A stretch of DNA of 64,000 nucleotides. Origin: Apostichopus japonicus (Eukaryota; Echinodermata; Holothuroidea; Aspidochirotida; Stichopodidae). The first letter of the stretch is position 1. Every line of letters starts with the position of its first letter. The translations under genes and the position numbers were made by a program. Below, piece after piece: positions 1 through 11,500 of this stretch. The notes under the pieces were generated by a model that had not been told where the DNA came from, made no database searches, and saw only the letters and a list, made by a program, of their open reading frames with translations. Location: the NCBI RefSeq assembly GCF_037975245.1, contig NC_092582.1, forward strand, positions 17,820,577 through 17,884,576, read 5' to 3'.

Positions 1-1000
1 GCAATTTTGACATTTATAACACAAATTCAGCTAGGCTATTTTGACTAGGACAACACAGCTTCATGCAATAGTCCAATTTGGAAAAGTCATGCACTTAAAT
101 TTACACATAATTCCTAATTTCCTGCCCATCCCCTCCCAACCTTTCTTCCTAGTTCCCCCACCCCATATCCTCCCCTACATACTAGCTTATCAAATTAAAT
201 ACCATAGTGCTCAAAAGCAGCTCTTTATATGCATCAACAACTTTTGTTTAGTTTGATGGGGTTTGATACTTTTAATAAAAAGAGTTTTACATAGTGCAAT
301 TGTTGTGCTTAGACAGGTAAGATAAAATGGTACGTAAAAAAAACTTAAACATAAAACATCAACAAAAACCTAACAATGTTTCAACCAAGGTGAAATGTCT
401 GCCTGTAATGAAAAAGAAAACTCAAATAAAAAATGGAAAAAGTAATAAGAAGAGGGATAACTTTGTGCATCAAAAATTCAAGAATAACTAAGGTGAAGAT
501 GGCCGCATACTAAAAAAATAATAAAAGTTAGCACTTCATTTACAAATTTCGGTTTAGATCTATTTCAATTCAATTTGATTTACAAGGTCATTCCAGTGAC
601 CCTTTGTAATGTTTACTGGGTGGTTGGTAATAATTTTAGGAGTCAATCAAGTACGATGATTTCACAAAGATATTCACATCAAGTTTTAAATGTTTTACAA
701 TTTGACTAACTTTTGCATAATATTTTTGTCTGGGTAAAATATTACGATTTTTTAAAAAGGTGAACACATCAAAAAAAAAAGTTGCCTATGACAATCGAAC
801 TGATACAAAAATTTATAACTGAATAACTCAAGATGGTGGAGCAACAATATAAAAGACTCAAATTCTAACTTTTATCACAAATATGAAAATGTTTAATGAA
901 ATATTAACACCAAGTGAAAAATGTATCACAACAATTCAAATAAATCAAAACTGAGAGCGAAAAGCGAGGACAAATCTACACATGGGTATAAATTTCTAGG
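1..1000. other. AT-rich gene-free DNA
   Basis: No coding exon or recognisable repeat is seen here. The stretch is AT-rich with short A runs, and open frames are short and lack splice context. It lies downstream of the AKNA stop codon and could in principle hold the far 3' UTR or intergenic DNA. Confidence 0.5.
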
Positions 1001-1430
1001 TGAGAGGTATACCTCTTACCTAATGAGAGGTATACCTCTTGCTATAGGAAAGGTATAAATCTTGATAGGTGAGAGATATACCTTTAATGTGGTGAGAGAC
1101 ATACCTCTTACTAAATGAGAAGTATACCTCTTACTAAATGAGAGGTATGCCTCTCGCTAGGTGAGAAGTATACCTCTTACATAATAAGAGGTACTCCTCT
1201 GCTAAATGGGAGGTATGCCTCTTTCTAATGATAGGTATGCCTCTCTCTAGGTGAGAAGTATACCTCTTGCTAATGAGAGGTATGCCTCTTGCTAGGTGAG
1301 AGGTATGCCTCTTACTAATGAGCGGTATGCCTCTCGCTAGGTGAGAAGTATACCTCTTACATAATGAGAAGTATACCTCTTGCTAATGTGAGGTATGCCT
1401 CTCACTTAATGAGAGGTATACCTCATACGA
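1001..1430. repeat. Minisatellite of palindromic ~21-bp units
   Basis: About 20 tandem units of roughly 20-22 bp. Each is built on a near-perfect palindrome, AGAGGTATACCTCT or its variant AGAGGTATGCCTCT, separated by spacers such as TACTAATG or GCTAGGTG. The spacers alternate between the two types, so a higher-order unit of about 42 bp is also visible. Units vary by point changes, which indicates an old or gene-converted array. Confidence 0.9.
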
Positions 1431-2909
1431 TATGAAAAACTACAACCAAACAAAGCTAAAGAATATGAAATGAATAGTACAAGGTTCTAATGAGAATACA
1501 AAATGACTATGAGAGCAAGAATACCAACAGCTATATATTTGGCTACAAGAAAATAAATCTTACAAAAGACTAAATAGAAATCAGATAAAGAATAAATGTG
1601 TCTGGCTTCCAATCCTTGACTACGGGTATAAGGGCATGGATGTATCAGCTCATGGAACTGCAAAACACACTGCCTTATTAAAACAAACGAACAAAAATCA
1701 CCTGCTATGCCTATCATCAGATGCAATAGCTCCAGAAAAGGGAGAAAAAAAAAACACTTAGAAAACTGAAACCATATGAAAACATAATTGTGCTGTGTAA
1801 GGGGAAAAATAAAATATTGAAATAACAGAATGAAAAATTTCATGAATAGTCAAGGTCTCAAGGAAGTGACCTGAATACAGGAAATATGTAATTGCACCAA
1901 TAACAAATTCTTTGAGAAATATAACAAAAATATTTCATTAAAATGCTAAAACAAAGGCGGAAAGCATAGTGAAAGCTTACCGTATTCTATACACGTTTTG
2001 AAGTCGGGTAATCGAAACAACGATAAATGTAACGTTGGAAGGGACTCTGCTTCATGTAATCATCCAACTGACCTAACTTTTGAAAATCAACATGTATGGC
2101 AAAATTTACTTTAATAAGTAAAAAATACATAAAAAAAACATCACAGAATGCTCTGAAAATATTTTTTTCTTTCTCTTACTGTCACTACTGTTTCTTACTG
2201 ACACTACTTAAAGTAGTGAGTAGGTACTTGGATATGTTGCTAAAGAGTATATGACTGGCTCAATGAAATAAAGAGGCAATACTAACTAGGCCTGACAAGA
2301 TGGGAGGAAAGGTCAAAGGCTATAGCCCCAGGGGTCAATTTAGGAGCTTTGGAATATATGACGTGAAAAATAGTGTATTTAATTATATAATAAAAAAGAG
2401 TGTAAACAAGGTACCTGGCAACAATTATGTTACCAGGGCCCAGCCTAGCTCTCAACATCTCTGATGTTACCTATAGTCCCATTGATTTATGATTATTATT
2501 TCCAAGATTTATCCTGCTATGTGAGATTGTAGACATTGAACATTTTTGACATGAATATATTTGTGTCAAAAAGTAAGGTTTCAAATGTAAACTTGAAAAA
2601 AACATAACTTTTTGAAGATGAGCTGATACAGAGGGTACACATTGGAAATAATTTTTCAAGAAGAAGAAACTTTTTGAATCAAACTTTATCTGTCTGTGAT
2701 CAAGCTATGTGGAAGACTAACAAGAATAAACAAATCATTCGTGCAGGGAGGTGGAATAAGACTGGAAGACTAGAATTCTTTACTCTAATTAGAAGATGAA
2801 ATGGTTTCACTGGCTTGATTTGGAAGAACCTCTTTAAGAAACAAATTCTAACTTATACCCAATTAAATGAAACATTTATTCCAAGAAACATGACTAATCA
2901 CTCCTAAAA
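1431..2909. other. Gene-free DNA
   Basis: Nothing convincing was found. A 118-codon minus-strand frame at 1487-1843 is hydrophobic and AT-driven, with no family resemblance and no splice context, so it is not called. Confidence 0.5.
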
Positions 2910-3330
2910 TGTAAAGTTAATGAACAGAACTTACACCACACCTGACAACCTTTTAAAGGTCCTTTATAAAGTGGTGTGAAACAAACAGGTAAGTAAAACT
3001 TGTAATGAGAATCTATTTCCCCCATTGTCTCTTACCCCCCCCCCCCCCTCCCATAAAACGTAAGGCTTGAGCAAAGGTGATGAACAGAACTAACACCACA
3101 TTTGGCAAACTTTTAAGGTTCTTCAAGTGGTGTGCAAAAAACACAGGTAAACTAAAACTTGTCATAAGAGTCTATTTCCCCATTGCCTGCCCCCCCCCCC
3201 ACCACCCCTAAAAGTTAAGGCTTTAGCCAAGGTAATAAACAGAACTAACACCACATTTGGCAAACTTTTAAGGTTCTTTAAGTGGTTGTGAAAAAAACAC
3301 AGGTAAAGTAAAACTTGTCATAAGAGACAA
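2910..3330. repeat. Three tandem copies of a ~155-bp repeat
   Basis: Each copy starts near ATGAACAGAACTAACACCACA (about 2918, 3080 and 3236). It continues through a CTTTTAAGGTTCTT block and an AAAACTTGTMATRAGAG block, and the first two copies then run into a poly-C tract before the next unit. Copies 2 and 3 are closest to each other. The poly-C tracts are 12-14 bp. Confidence 0.85.
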
Positions 3331-3359
3331 AAGAAAGTTTAAGAATCTAAATTAGTTCT

Positions 3360-3690
3360 TTTGACAAAATTTTGCGTCACGCACATCTGGACGTAAGATT
3401 TTACGCGCTCGGTCTGCAAATCTCTCCAATTTATGATTAAATTTCACTGTTTTTGGTAAGGTCCCACAGACTTATAGTAACGGATGATAATTTCAGGAAT
3501 CTTCTCTTTCCTCTGCCATGTAAGCGAGGTAATATCCATTTTAATCCAACATAGCAAAGTTCAGCTTTACGCATCTGAGGTAATGGCTTAATCGCTCTAT
3601 ATGCAGATCTCTGAATCTATGTATGATTTCACGGTTTCTGGTGAGCTTTCTCTGGCTTAAAATAACAGATCATTTTATCTTTGGACAGTT
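3360..3690. repeat. Two diverged tandem copies of a ~180-bp repeat
   Basis: The segments near 3372-3500 and 3555-3690 share an ordered series of blocks: TTACGC, CGCTC, GCARATCTCT, TATGATT-TTCAC, GTTT-TGGT and TAACRGAT. The conserved order over about 130 bp supports an old tandem duplication. No coding potential is visible. Confidence 0.6.
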
Positions 3691-3699
3691 GCATGTGGT

Positions 3700-5392
3700 A
3701 CCACTTTGTTATGGAAAATGCAACAATGTTGCAATTTTTAAATGGTGGCTTAAGAATGTTCATTTTACTGATTAAAATATTGAAAAATATTCCCCGACAC
3801 AATAAATAAGAAATATTTAAAGGATGTTAAAAACAAAAGTTCGGGCATTTGAGCGAAGAATTTTCAGGATCCACTTCAGGCCTTAAACGGCTCGGTGGGG
3901 ATTTATCATGTATGAGGTAACTTAATCTGCTATAGATAAACTTTCATTTCATCTTACTGAAACGAAAAAAAAGTTGAGGTAATCTTACTACAGTGTTTAA
4001 CTTCTAGGAAGATCAAGTGCAGAACTGTTTTAGTTAATCTACTTTGCATAAACTTTGGTGGAACAATACTAAGAAGTTAATAAAGATTGCAAAATTTGTA
4101 ATTTGGTTAAAAGGTTTTATGTTAAAAGGTGTTGTAGGGGAGATCATGCATAACGTCACTAACCATTCAAATTTGATAACTAATCACACAAATGACTGAA
4201 AGATACTATCCTCCCCCCCCCCCTTCCTCCTCCTCCCCACACCCAATTTCTACCCCATAGTTTATGATAAAATGCAGGTACCAACATATGAAACACTTTA
4301 ACCAGATTTTTCAAGTTTAAAGAAAGAATTGATCATTTTGATGAAAGATAGATTACCTTTTTCCTGGAAAAGCATTATGGAATGAATGAATTTCAGCAAT
4401 AAAAAGTACTTAAAATATTCAACAATACTCTACACATCTTTCCACTATCTTTCAGAAACAAAATTAAAAAACTTGGAAAAATAAAGTTACTTTACCACTG
4501 CAAATTTTATGTACACATAAACCTCAAATGCCAGACGGCAATTTTAAATTATAAAACGAGTAGTTGGTTTCTTTCTTCCTCTGAAGAATTAAAGTTCCTC
4601 TGAAGAATAAAAGTTGATAAATTACATAGGAAAAAGCAATACCTTCGTAATACTGTTAGATTGATATTACCGCAGGAAAAGTTACAAAAAGATGAGCCCA
4701 AATATAAAAAATAATAGTTTTTAAGCTGGATGAAACTTCAAACCAGTATTCGCTATCCAACCATAAGTTGATAAAACGTTCTTTGTATAAAGTCAGGAAG
4801 CCGAATGTCAACTTTATTGTGCATAGGTTGTCCTAAAAAAAAACTTTCAAATTGTTTGAGCTAGAAAATGAAGCTCTATCTTCTTTTGCTTGTACATCTA
4901 CACAGATCATTTTTGTTATAAAGAAACCTAAAGATTTAAGGCAAGAATTGGGATTTGTAAGGACGACGAGGTCCGTTAAAGAAATGCAATAATAAAGGAC
5001 TGCATACCTCAAAGCAGCAATTATTAATCTGAACTTTCTAAGTCAGTCAGAAAAAAACCTGGAATGTTTATCTGTAGTTTTCAAAACAGGAGAAATCCAC
5101 GCTTGTTTACCTAAAATGTATTTTACAAAAATTGTCATAACTTTGAGACTGGGAGATTCATATTTCTTATATTTTTCTTTCGTACTTTGCCTGACAAACA
5201 GCAATTTATATTGGTTAATTAATTATAGGAGGAAAAACAAAAGAAATTCCAAAATAGATTTCTAAAATAATTCAGACCACTTTATATAAAGCAGGTTGAC
5301 ATCTTTCTAAGCCTTTTGCCTTCCTCTACCTGATACCGGAACACCGATCAAGACCACAAAACTTTGCGCTAACGAGGTGGTCGCTGCTCTCC
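3700..5392. other. Downstream/3' UTR region of the AKNA gene
   Basis: No other gene is seen. This lies immediately after the AKNA stop codon on the minus strand and probably contains its 3' UTR. A minus-strand AATAAA is present near 4811-4817, about 580 nt past the stop, but I see no way to fix the true cleavage site. There is a poly-C tract at about 4212. Confidence 0.4.
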
Positions 5393-5542
5393 TTAATATT
5401 CCAACTGCCTCCTCAGCCCAGATTTCTGTAAGTTGCTCTGGACAGATTCGAGTACCTTCTCGCTGGATTGCTTTAACCTCTGTGCCAACTGACAGGCCGC
5501 AAAGAGACTGTCATCTAGCTCTCTTTCGTCCTCAACTTCGAC
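5393..5542 (-). CDS. AKNA: AKNA last coding exon, C-terminal helical domain (residues ~1495-1543)
   Basis: Acceptor TAATCAG before 5542, stop TAA at 5395-5393. It encodes an acidic start (VEVEDERELDDSL), then a helix with FAACQLAQRLKQSSEKVLES and a basic end. The pattern (D-x-LF-AA-x-LA-x-x-x-K-x-SS) resembles the C-terminal helix I remember at the end of vertebrate AKNA. Its phase matches the preceding exon. Confidence 0.75.
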   Translation of the reverse strand, partial: VEVEDERELDDSLFAACQLAQRLKQSSEKVLESVQSNLQKSGLRRQLEY

Positions 5543-8500
5543 CTGATTACAAAACGATAGAAAAGCAATAAAATTGATCAAAGATCCATTGCATCATTAA
5601 AAAACTATAATAATAATATTTGCTTTTTATATAGCGCTTTATACCAGCGATAGGTCTCAAAGCGCTTTACAGACGTTATATTACCCCTGGTCAATGATAA
5701 CCTGTCCCAGAGACAATACCTCCAGTCGGCAGCGGTTATATACTGCGCCCAATGACAAGTTACCTCACAGGTACCCATTTAACCCCTGGGTGGAGAGAAA
5801 ATGTCCTAAAATTCTTTCAACAAATGTCATAGTGCAATAATTGTGAGAAGACAGGTAAGTGTGAGAGCAAACATTAATTCCACTCTGGGCCTGCATCTGT
5901 GTCTTGCAAACTTTCCTCAGTGTGTAGGTCAGTTTTTTTCTGAGGCCAAGCAGGCAAATAAAGCCTTCGGGGAAAATAGGCTTAGAACTTTACACTTCAC
6001 GTTGGCTGGCTATCCAATTTACAGGTTTAGCTTACTTTGGAAGTCTTTCAGTTTGGAAGACCATTTCATATGGGGAAACCATGGATTGCTTCTGGATGCA
6101 GTACCAACTTAACTTTGGCTGGTTCAAACTCCTAGCTATGGCAGATGATCATTTCTATTGCTTCTAACGCCGCATCTTTTATCCATTTGACCAGACAACA
6201 GGTCCTCCTGATATATATATATAACTATCATACTAAGAGTCAGAAAGGTTTTCATTCACTGAATAAACAAAGTCACTAGATGTTAAAAAATAAATAGAAT
6301 ATGAACGATAAGTTAGCATCTTTGTCAACCACATACCTGAGAATGAATTTCAACCTTTCTGGCCTTTCGACTTCCAGATCTTCTCACAGGTGTCCTACAA
6401 TAACATACAAAATGGGAAAAGTTTTACTTTAGATATTGCAAGTATAGGGAAAATGTTTTGTACCATACCTACATGAACCGCAATGATGCTGCATCGACAT
6501 ATGTTTTATGACTGAGTTGATTACATAATTTCAGCAGGCTTGCTTTTATCCTGCATAACAGATGGATTGAGAACAGAGGTAAGCCAGAAAGCTAAAAGGC
6601 TAAGTGATTCCTAGCCATGTTTTACAGTGTATGATAGAGTTGTAATGTAAACTGTTTACAGGCAGTTTTTACACTGAATGGATCCACATCCCATGTGTGA
6701 AGCTCACCTAAGTATCAAGTTTTTAGTTAACATGTTAGCAAGGTAATCTGATATTGACCTTTGTTGACCTCATATGACCTTTGACCTCAGTATTTCACAA
6801 TAGGATTCTCGTACTAGATAAATTGGATCCATATACCATGTATGAAGTTCATTCCAAGCTTTATTTTTAGAGTTACCGTGTTTGCATGGTTTCAGAATGT
6901 GACCTGTTGACCTCACATGACCTTTCACCTCTATGCAAAACAAAAGGGTTCTTGAACTCAATAAGGTGCATCCACATACCAAATATGAGGTTCACCAACT
7001 ATATAGTTTGTGAGTTAAAAGGAGTCACACAAACTCTCACAATCAATTCCTACTACCTCCTGCAAGGCATTAAAAAACACATATTGAGGGAGCTATCCAT
7101 AAATAGCTAAGTGGGTCATAACATTTTGAATGCAAACCATGAGCCAGTATGTTTCATCCCAAATCACAATTTCTTTGGACACTTAACAACTATCCTAACA
7201 ATGAGGCATTACATTTTCTGCTTCTGTCAACTCTGGTAGTCGCATGAGATCATTGTTGTAAATTCTGAACATATTCTGTAAGGCAATCTTTGAAAAGTCA
7301 GAAGCAACTGTAATTTGAATATGACCCAGAGGTCACAACAAACACCACGTCAAGCTTTCATACCGGAAAAGCCAGGGAAATGTGACACAACACTGGCACA
7401 GGCAAATAACAAATAAAGTAGGAAGGCAACAAAATTTTATTTTAAAGTAACACATCTTTCTTAACAAGGGAAGTGTTTTTCCATATGTGGTCTTCATGCA
7501 GTCATTTTGTAATTTCTTCAAAACAAAATATATACAACCAAAGTGAGAACCAAGTAAGGGTAATAATTCAAAGTGATGACTCGCCTTCTATAAATGATTT
7601 CTTCGACATCTGATTCTTCCACCTCTGGTGGTTCATCTCTGATGTAGTAACGGCCTTTGGAAGAAGGTAAGAGGTAGACTGGTCGAGCACCATCGATGGT
7701 AGCACCATTAGAAGAGGAGAGAGTTTGCGGTGGTGACACGGTGACAGTCTGGGGGAGTGTATGCACCTGGGGACTGGAAGACAGGACTGTGACAGGTACT
7801 AAGGATGGATGGTGGCCGTAAGTGACATTTCCCTGGGGTGGTGGTGTCACGGTAGTAGTGTTACCGATGACGGTTCCCAGGGTAGCATGCTGATGAGGTA
7901 AGCTACCCCCTGCTGCAACTTGCGCTAAAACAGGTGCCTGCATTACATTAGGAGTACCTGGTGCATGTTGCATGACTGCTGGTGTGGAATGATAGATAGG
8001 AGAGCCAGCCGGTACGTAAACGGTCTGATTGGGTGACGTCTGAACATAAGCCATGGGGGCCTGTTGCAGAGGAGGTTGTTGTAGTTGGTGGGTAAAGTCA
8101 GGCCCTATTTGAGCATGGTGGTGCACCCCACTCCCATTGCAATGTCCACATGGCGTTGACGTTTCTCTTGGGGCCGTGCTTATTCTCTGAGGTCGTTGCT
8201 CCATGGATGAAAGCGGCCGGTAGTTCTCACGACTCTGTTCATACTCTACCTCTCCACCACCACCACCATGGGAGTAACGCTCCCTCAGATGCCTCTGGTC
8301 ATCGTCCTTGCTCCTATAAGTAGTTCTTGTCCTCGGATTTCTTCTACCAACGGAATACTCTAACTGCGGCGAATTATCATCTTCATAATATTCTTCCGAC
8401 GGTTCGACTTGAACACGAGAACTCGACGTAGGTATAAATTTCTTCCTTAAGGTTTCCCTTAGAGAGTCCCGAACACCGGACGATGCCTTTAATCGGTCTA

Positions 8501-11500
8501 CTGGATCATCGCTCCGATACTTTTCCTTCTGCGGTAGATCTGTTCGGTATGTCCTACGTGGGTGAGGTGTAGATGTCGCCGACGGGGTAGACCTGACACC
8601 CGATCGGTTTGCAGCTTCCGAATCCCGGAGATCTTTCCTCAGTAGGGCGACCTCGGCCTTCAGCTCCGCTAATCTTTCGCTCTTTGCGCTCCTGTCGCTC
8701 TTTAGCGAGCTTCTTCTTTCGTACCCGACTGGAGTCGTGCCCCCCGTGTAGCCCTCGTCCGCAGACATGTATTCCCTCTCTCCGGCACTGGAGTAGTTAC
8801 AACCTCCCTCTGACGCCGGAGATTTCCTCCTCGTCCTCTGTCGATTCTTTGGCGATGACAATTCCTGTCTCAGCATGGCTAGTTCCTCTTTGAGAGCCTG
8901 TAATTCCTCGCTCTTCACACTCTTACTCACGGAAGATGGGACGTCGCTGTTTCTCCGATTACGTAACCTCTCTAACCGTGGGTCGACCAATCCGGCACCA
9001 GACTTTTGCGATTTAGGCTCTGTCATTCTCTTGGAGATAATTTCCGATCGGATCTTGTCTCTCTCTGACGTCTTGGGAGTTACTCTGGATGAGATGCTCT
9101 CTGTTTTTCTGGATGATGGTGGCTTTTTGACTCTAGGCTGTTCAGATCGCCTTTGAAAGTCCTGCAACTTTGGTTTAGATGGGAGCGGAGACACAATGTG
9201 ATGTTGCGACGATTGGTGACGAGATGGGGTGGCCGATCTCCGGGACATTCTTACTGGTCTCTCAAACGATCCTTGGGAGAAACGAAATATGATTGATTGA
9301 TTGAATGATTGATTAATGGGTTGACGTAGAACAGCAGCAAAAGTTAGCAGAATTAAATTAATTACATCTAGTACATCTTTGGATTCTCCCTTGTACTGAT
9401 TGTGTCCAAAATCTAAAGTTCCTTTGTTACCTTTGTCAACATAATGCTGTATTGAAAATATAACCACTACTTTTCAGTCCATGGAAAGAAAAATAAATTC
9501 ATTTAAGAATCAATGAAAAAAAAAGAGATTTGCATCACTTTGAGATCAAAACCATTTTGGACATCTTAAACTATTCACCTAACATTTTACTAATGAACAC
9601 TTACTAAAGCAATTAGATTTAGTAAATTTTTGCAAATCTCACCATTTTTGCCTTCTACTTCTTCCTCTTCAGAGGTGGCCACGGTGACGGGTTCCAACTT
9701 CCTTGAGGGCAGGCTTCTCCTCTTGCCCTCACTCTGTGATGATGAATGCTGCCCTCTTTCGGACAGTTCTTGTATCGGGGTGTGATGATGCTGTGCTCGC
9801 TTTAGTCTGGACTCTTCAATCCTGGTGACGCCTGATTCTGGCCGCAACCTTGAAACACATAATGAGACGGAACTTTACGCTTTACAAGGCAAAATAATAA
9901 ATATAAACTCTGTATTTTGCTTCAACTTAGAATACTGGTTATGTATTTGAGCCTTACTTAACAATACATTTGAGACTTAAAATAGAAGGATAGATACTGT
10001 CAAAACTTTATACAAAACATATGCCAAAACCAAACTCTTTTTTCCAAACATCCCTCTCTCCCACCCATCACCACCCACCCCCTTCCCTTCCCTTCCCCAC
10101 TCCTTCACAAAGAGAGCTGCTAACTCTAAAATGGCTCAAATATTTCCCTGTAACTAAAAAAAATGAAGAGCACCTTATGAGGAAATGTAATTCTCAACTA
10201 TAATTTAATTACACTCTAATTTATATTCTGTACTCATCAACTAATTTCACACAACTGTGAACTGCAATGAACACATAACCTATTAATTGCAGTCATTGTT
10301 TATGTACATGTTACTGCTATTGTCTTACTTCACCTCAGTTGTATTGTTTTTACACATTTTATCTTTTGCTGAGTCTCTTCATGTACTTCTTCCTCTTCAT
10401 TCAAATGTTTCTCTGTCAGTTTCCCCCCCCCCCCCCAGAGGACTTTCCAGAAGATTATCAACAACCCAATGTCCCCCACCCCCCTACTCCCCCATGGGGG
10501 ATGACATACCTGTGGGATCCACCGGTCGTCTTACTTCTTGGAATGTTATTTTGTTTCGACTTCTGCGACTGTCTGCTGCCCTCAGATCCCACAAATCCAC
10601 TGTCCACTTCGTGTTCTGGAGATCTAGGGTGGCTGCTACCACTGTCTATAGCCGTGTCTGACGCTTTCCTTGGGAATGCCGGTAAAGGTTTTACAATCTA
10701 TATCAAAGAGAAAACAAAACTCATCACATTACTGGTTCTGCTTCCTATGAAACTTGTTTGTTTGCAATATTCTACACTGCCTGAGAGAGTGAATAGTTGT
10801 TAAAGATGAAATGTATATGTTTAAGAGAGGAGAAGAGGAAAGAGGGATGGGTGAAGAGGGAAATGAGCATCCATCTTAGCTTTGTACCCACATTCTCAGT
10901 ACTACGTAAATATCCATCCAACCTTACCTTTCTTGGGTTTCTGGTCTGTTTCTCTTCGGTAATGGTTGCTTTCCTCTCCTCCAGAGAGTGAGCAGAGGAT
11001 GGGGTATCTCTCCCACTGCTGTACCCCTTCTCTTTCCTCTGCTTCAATGACTGTCTTCTTTTGGATGGCGTGTCTGACCAATCGGATCTAAATTAGGCAG
11101 ATAAGAGAACACTTCAAGTCCATATTAGAACCAGAATGCCCAACAGGCTTGGTGATTCCTTGCCACAATCTAGTGTAACACTACACACATTCTGGTATAA
11201 CACTAAACACATCCTAGTATAACACACATTGCAGTATTGCACTGTAAAAATTCTAGTACAAGACTACACACATTTTAGTCTAACACTACACACATTCTAG
11301 TTTAAGACTACACACGTTTTAGTATAACACTACACACATTCTAGTGTAACACTGTACACATTCTAGTAGAACACTACACACATTTAGTAGAACACTACAC
11401 ACATTCTAGTATAACACACATTACAGTATAGCACTGTACACAGTCTAGTATAAGACTACACAAATTCTTGCATAACAGGACACACATGATAGTATAACAC

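Noticed and set aside
1487-1843. 118-codon minus-strand frame
   Set aside because: Hydrophobic, AT-driven, no homologue recognised, no splice signals.
5840-5865. Plus-strand splice donors (ACAGGTAAGT-like) at 310, 2990, 5855, 22890 and 32365
   Set aside because: No coding frame or acceptor partner. Several fall within or beside repeats, so they are probably chance or repeat-borne.
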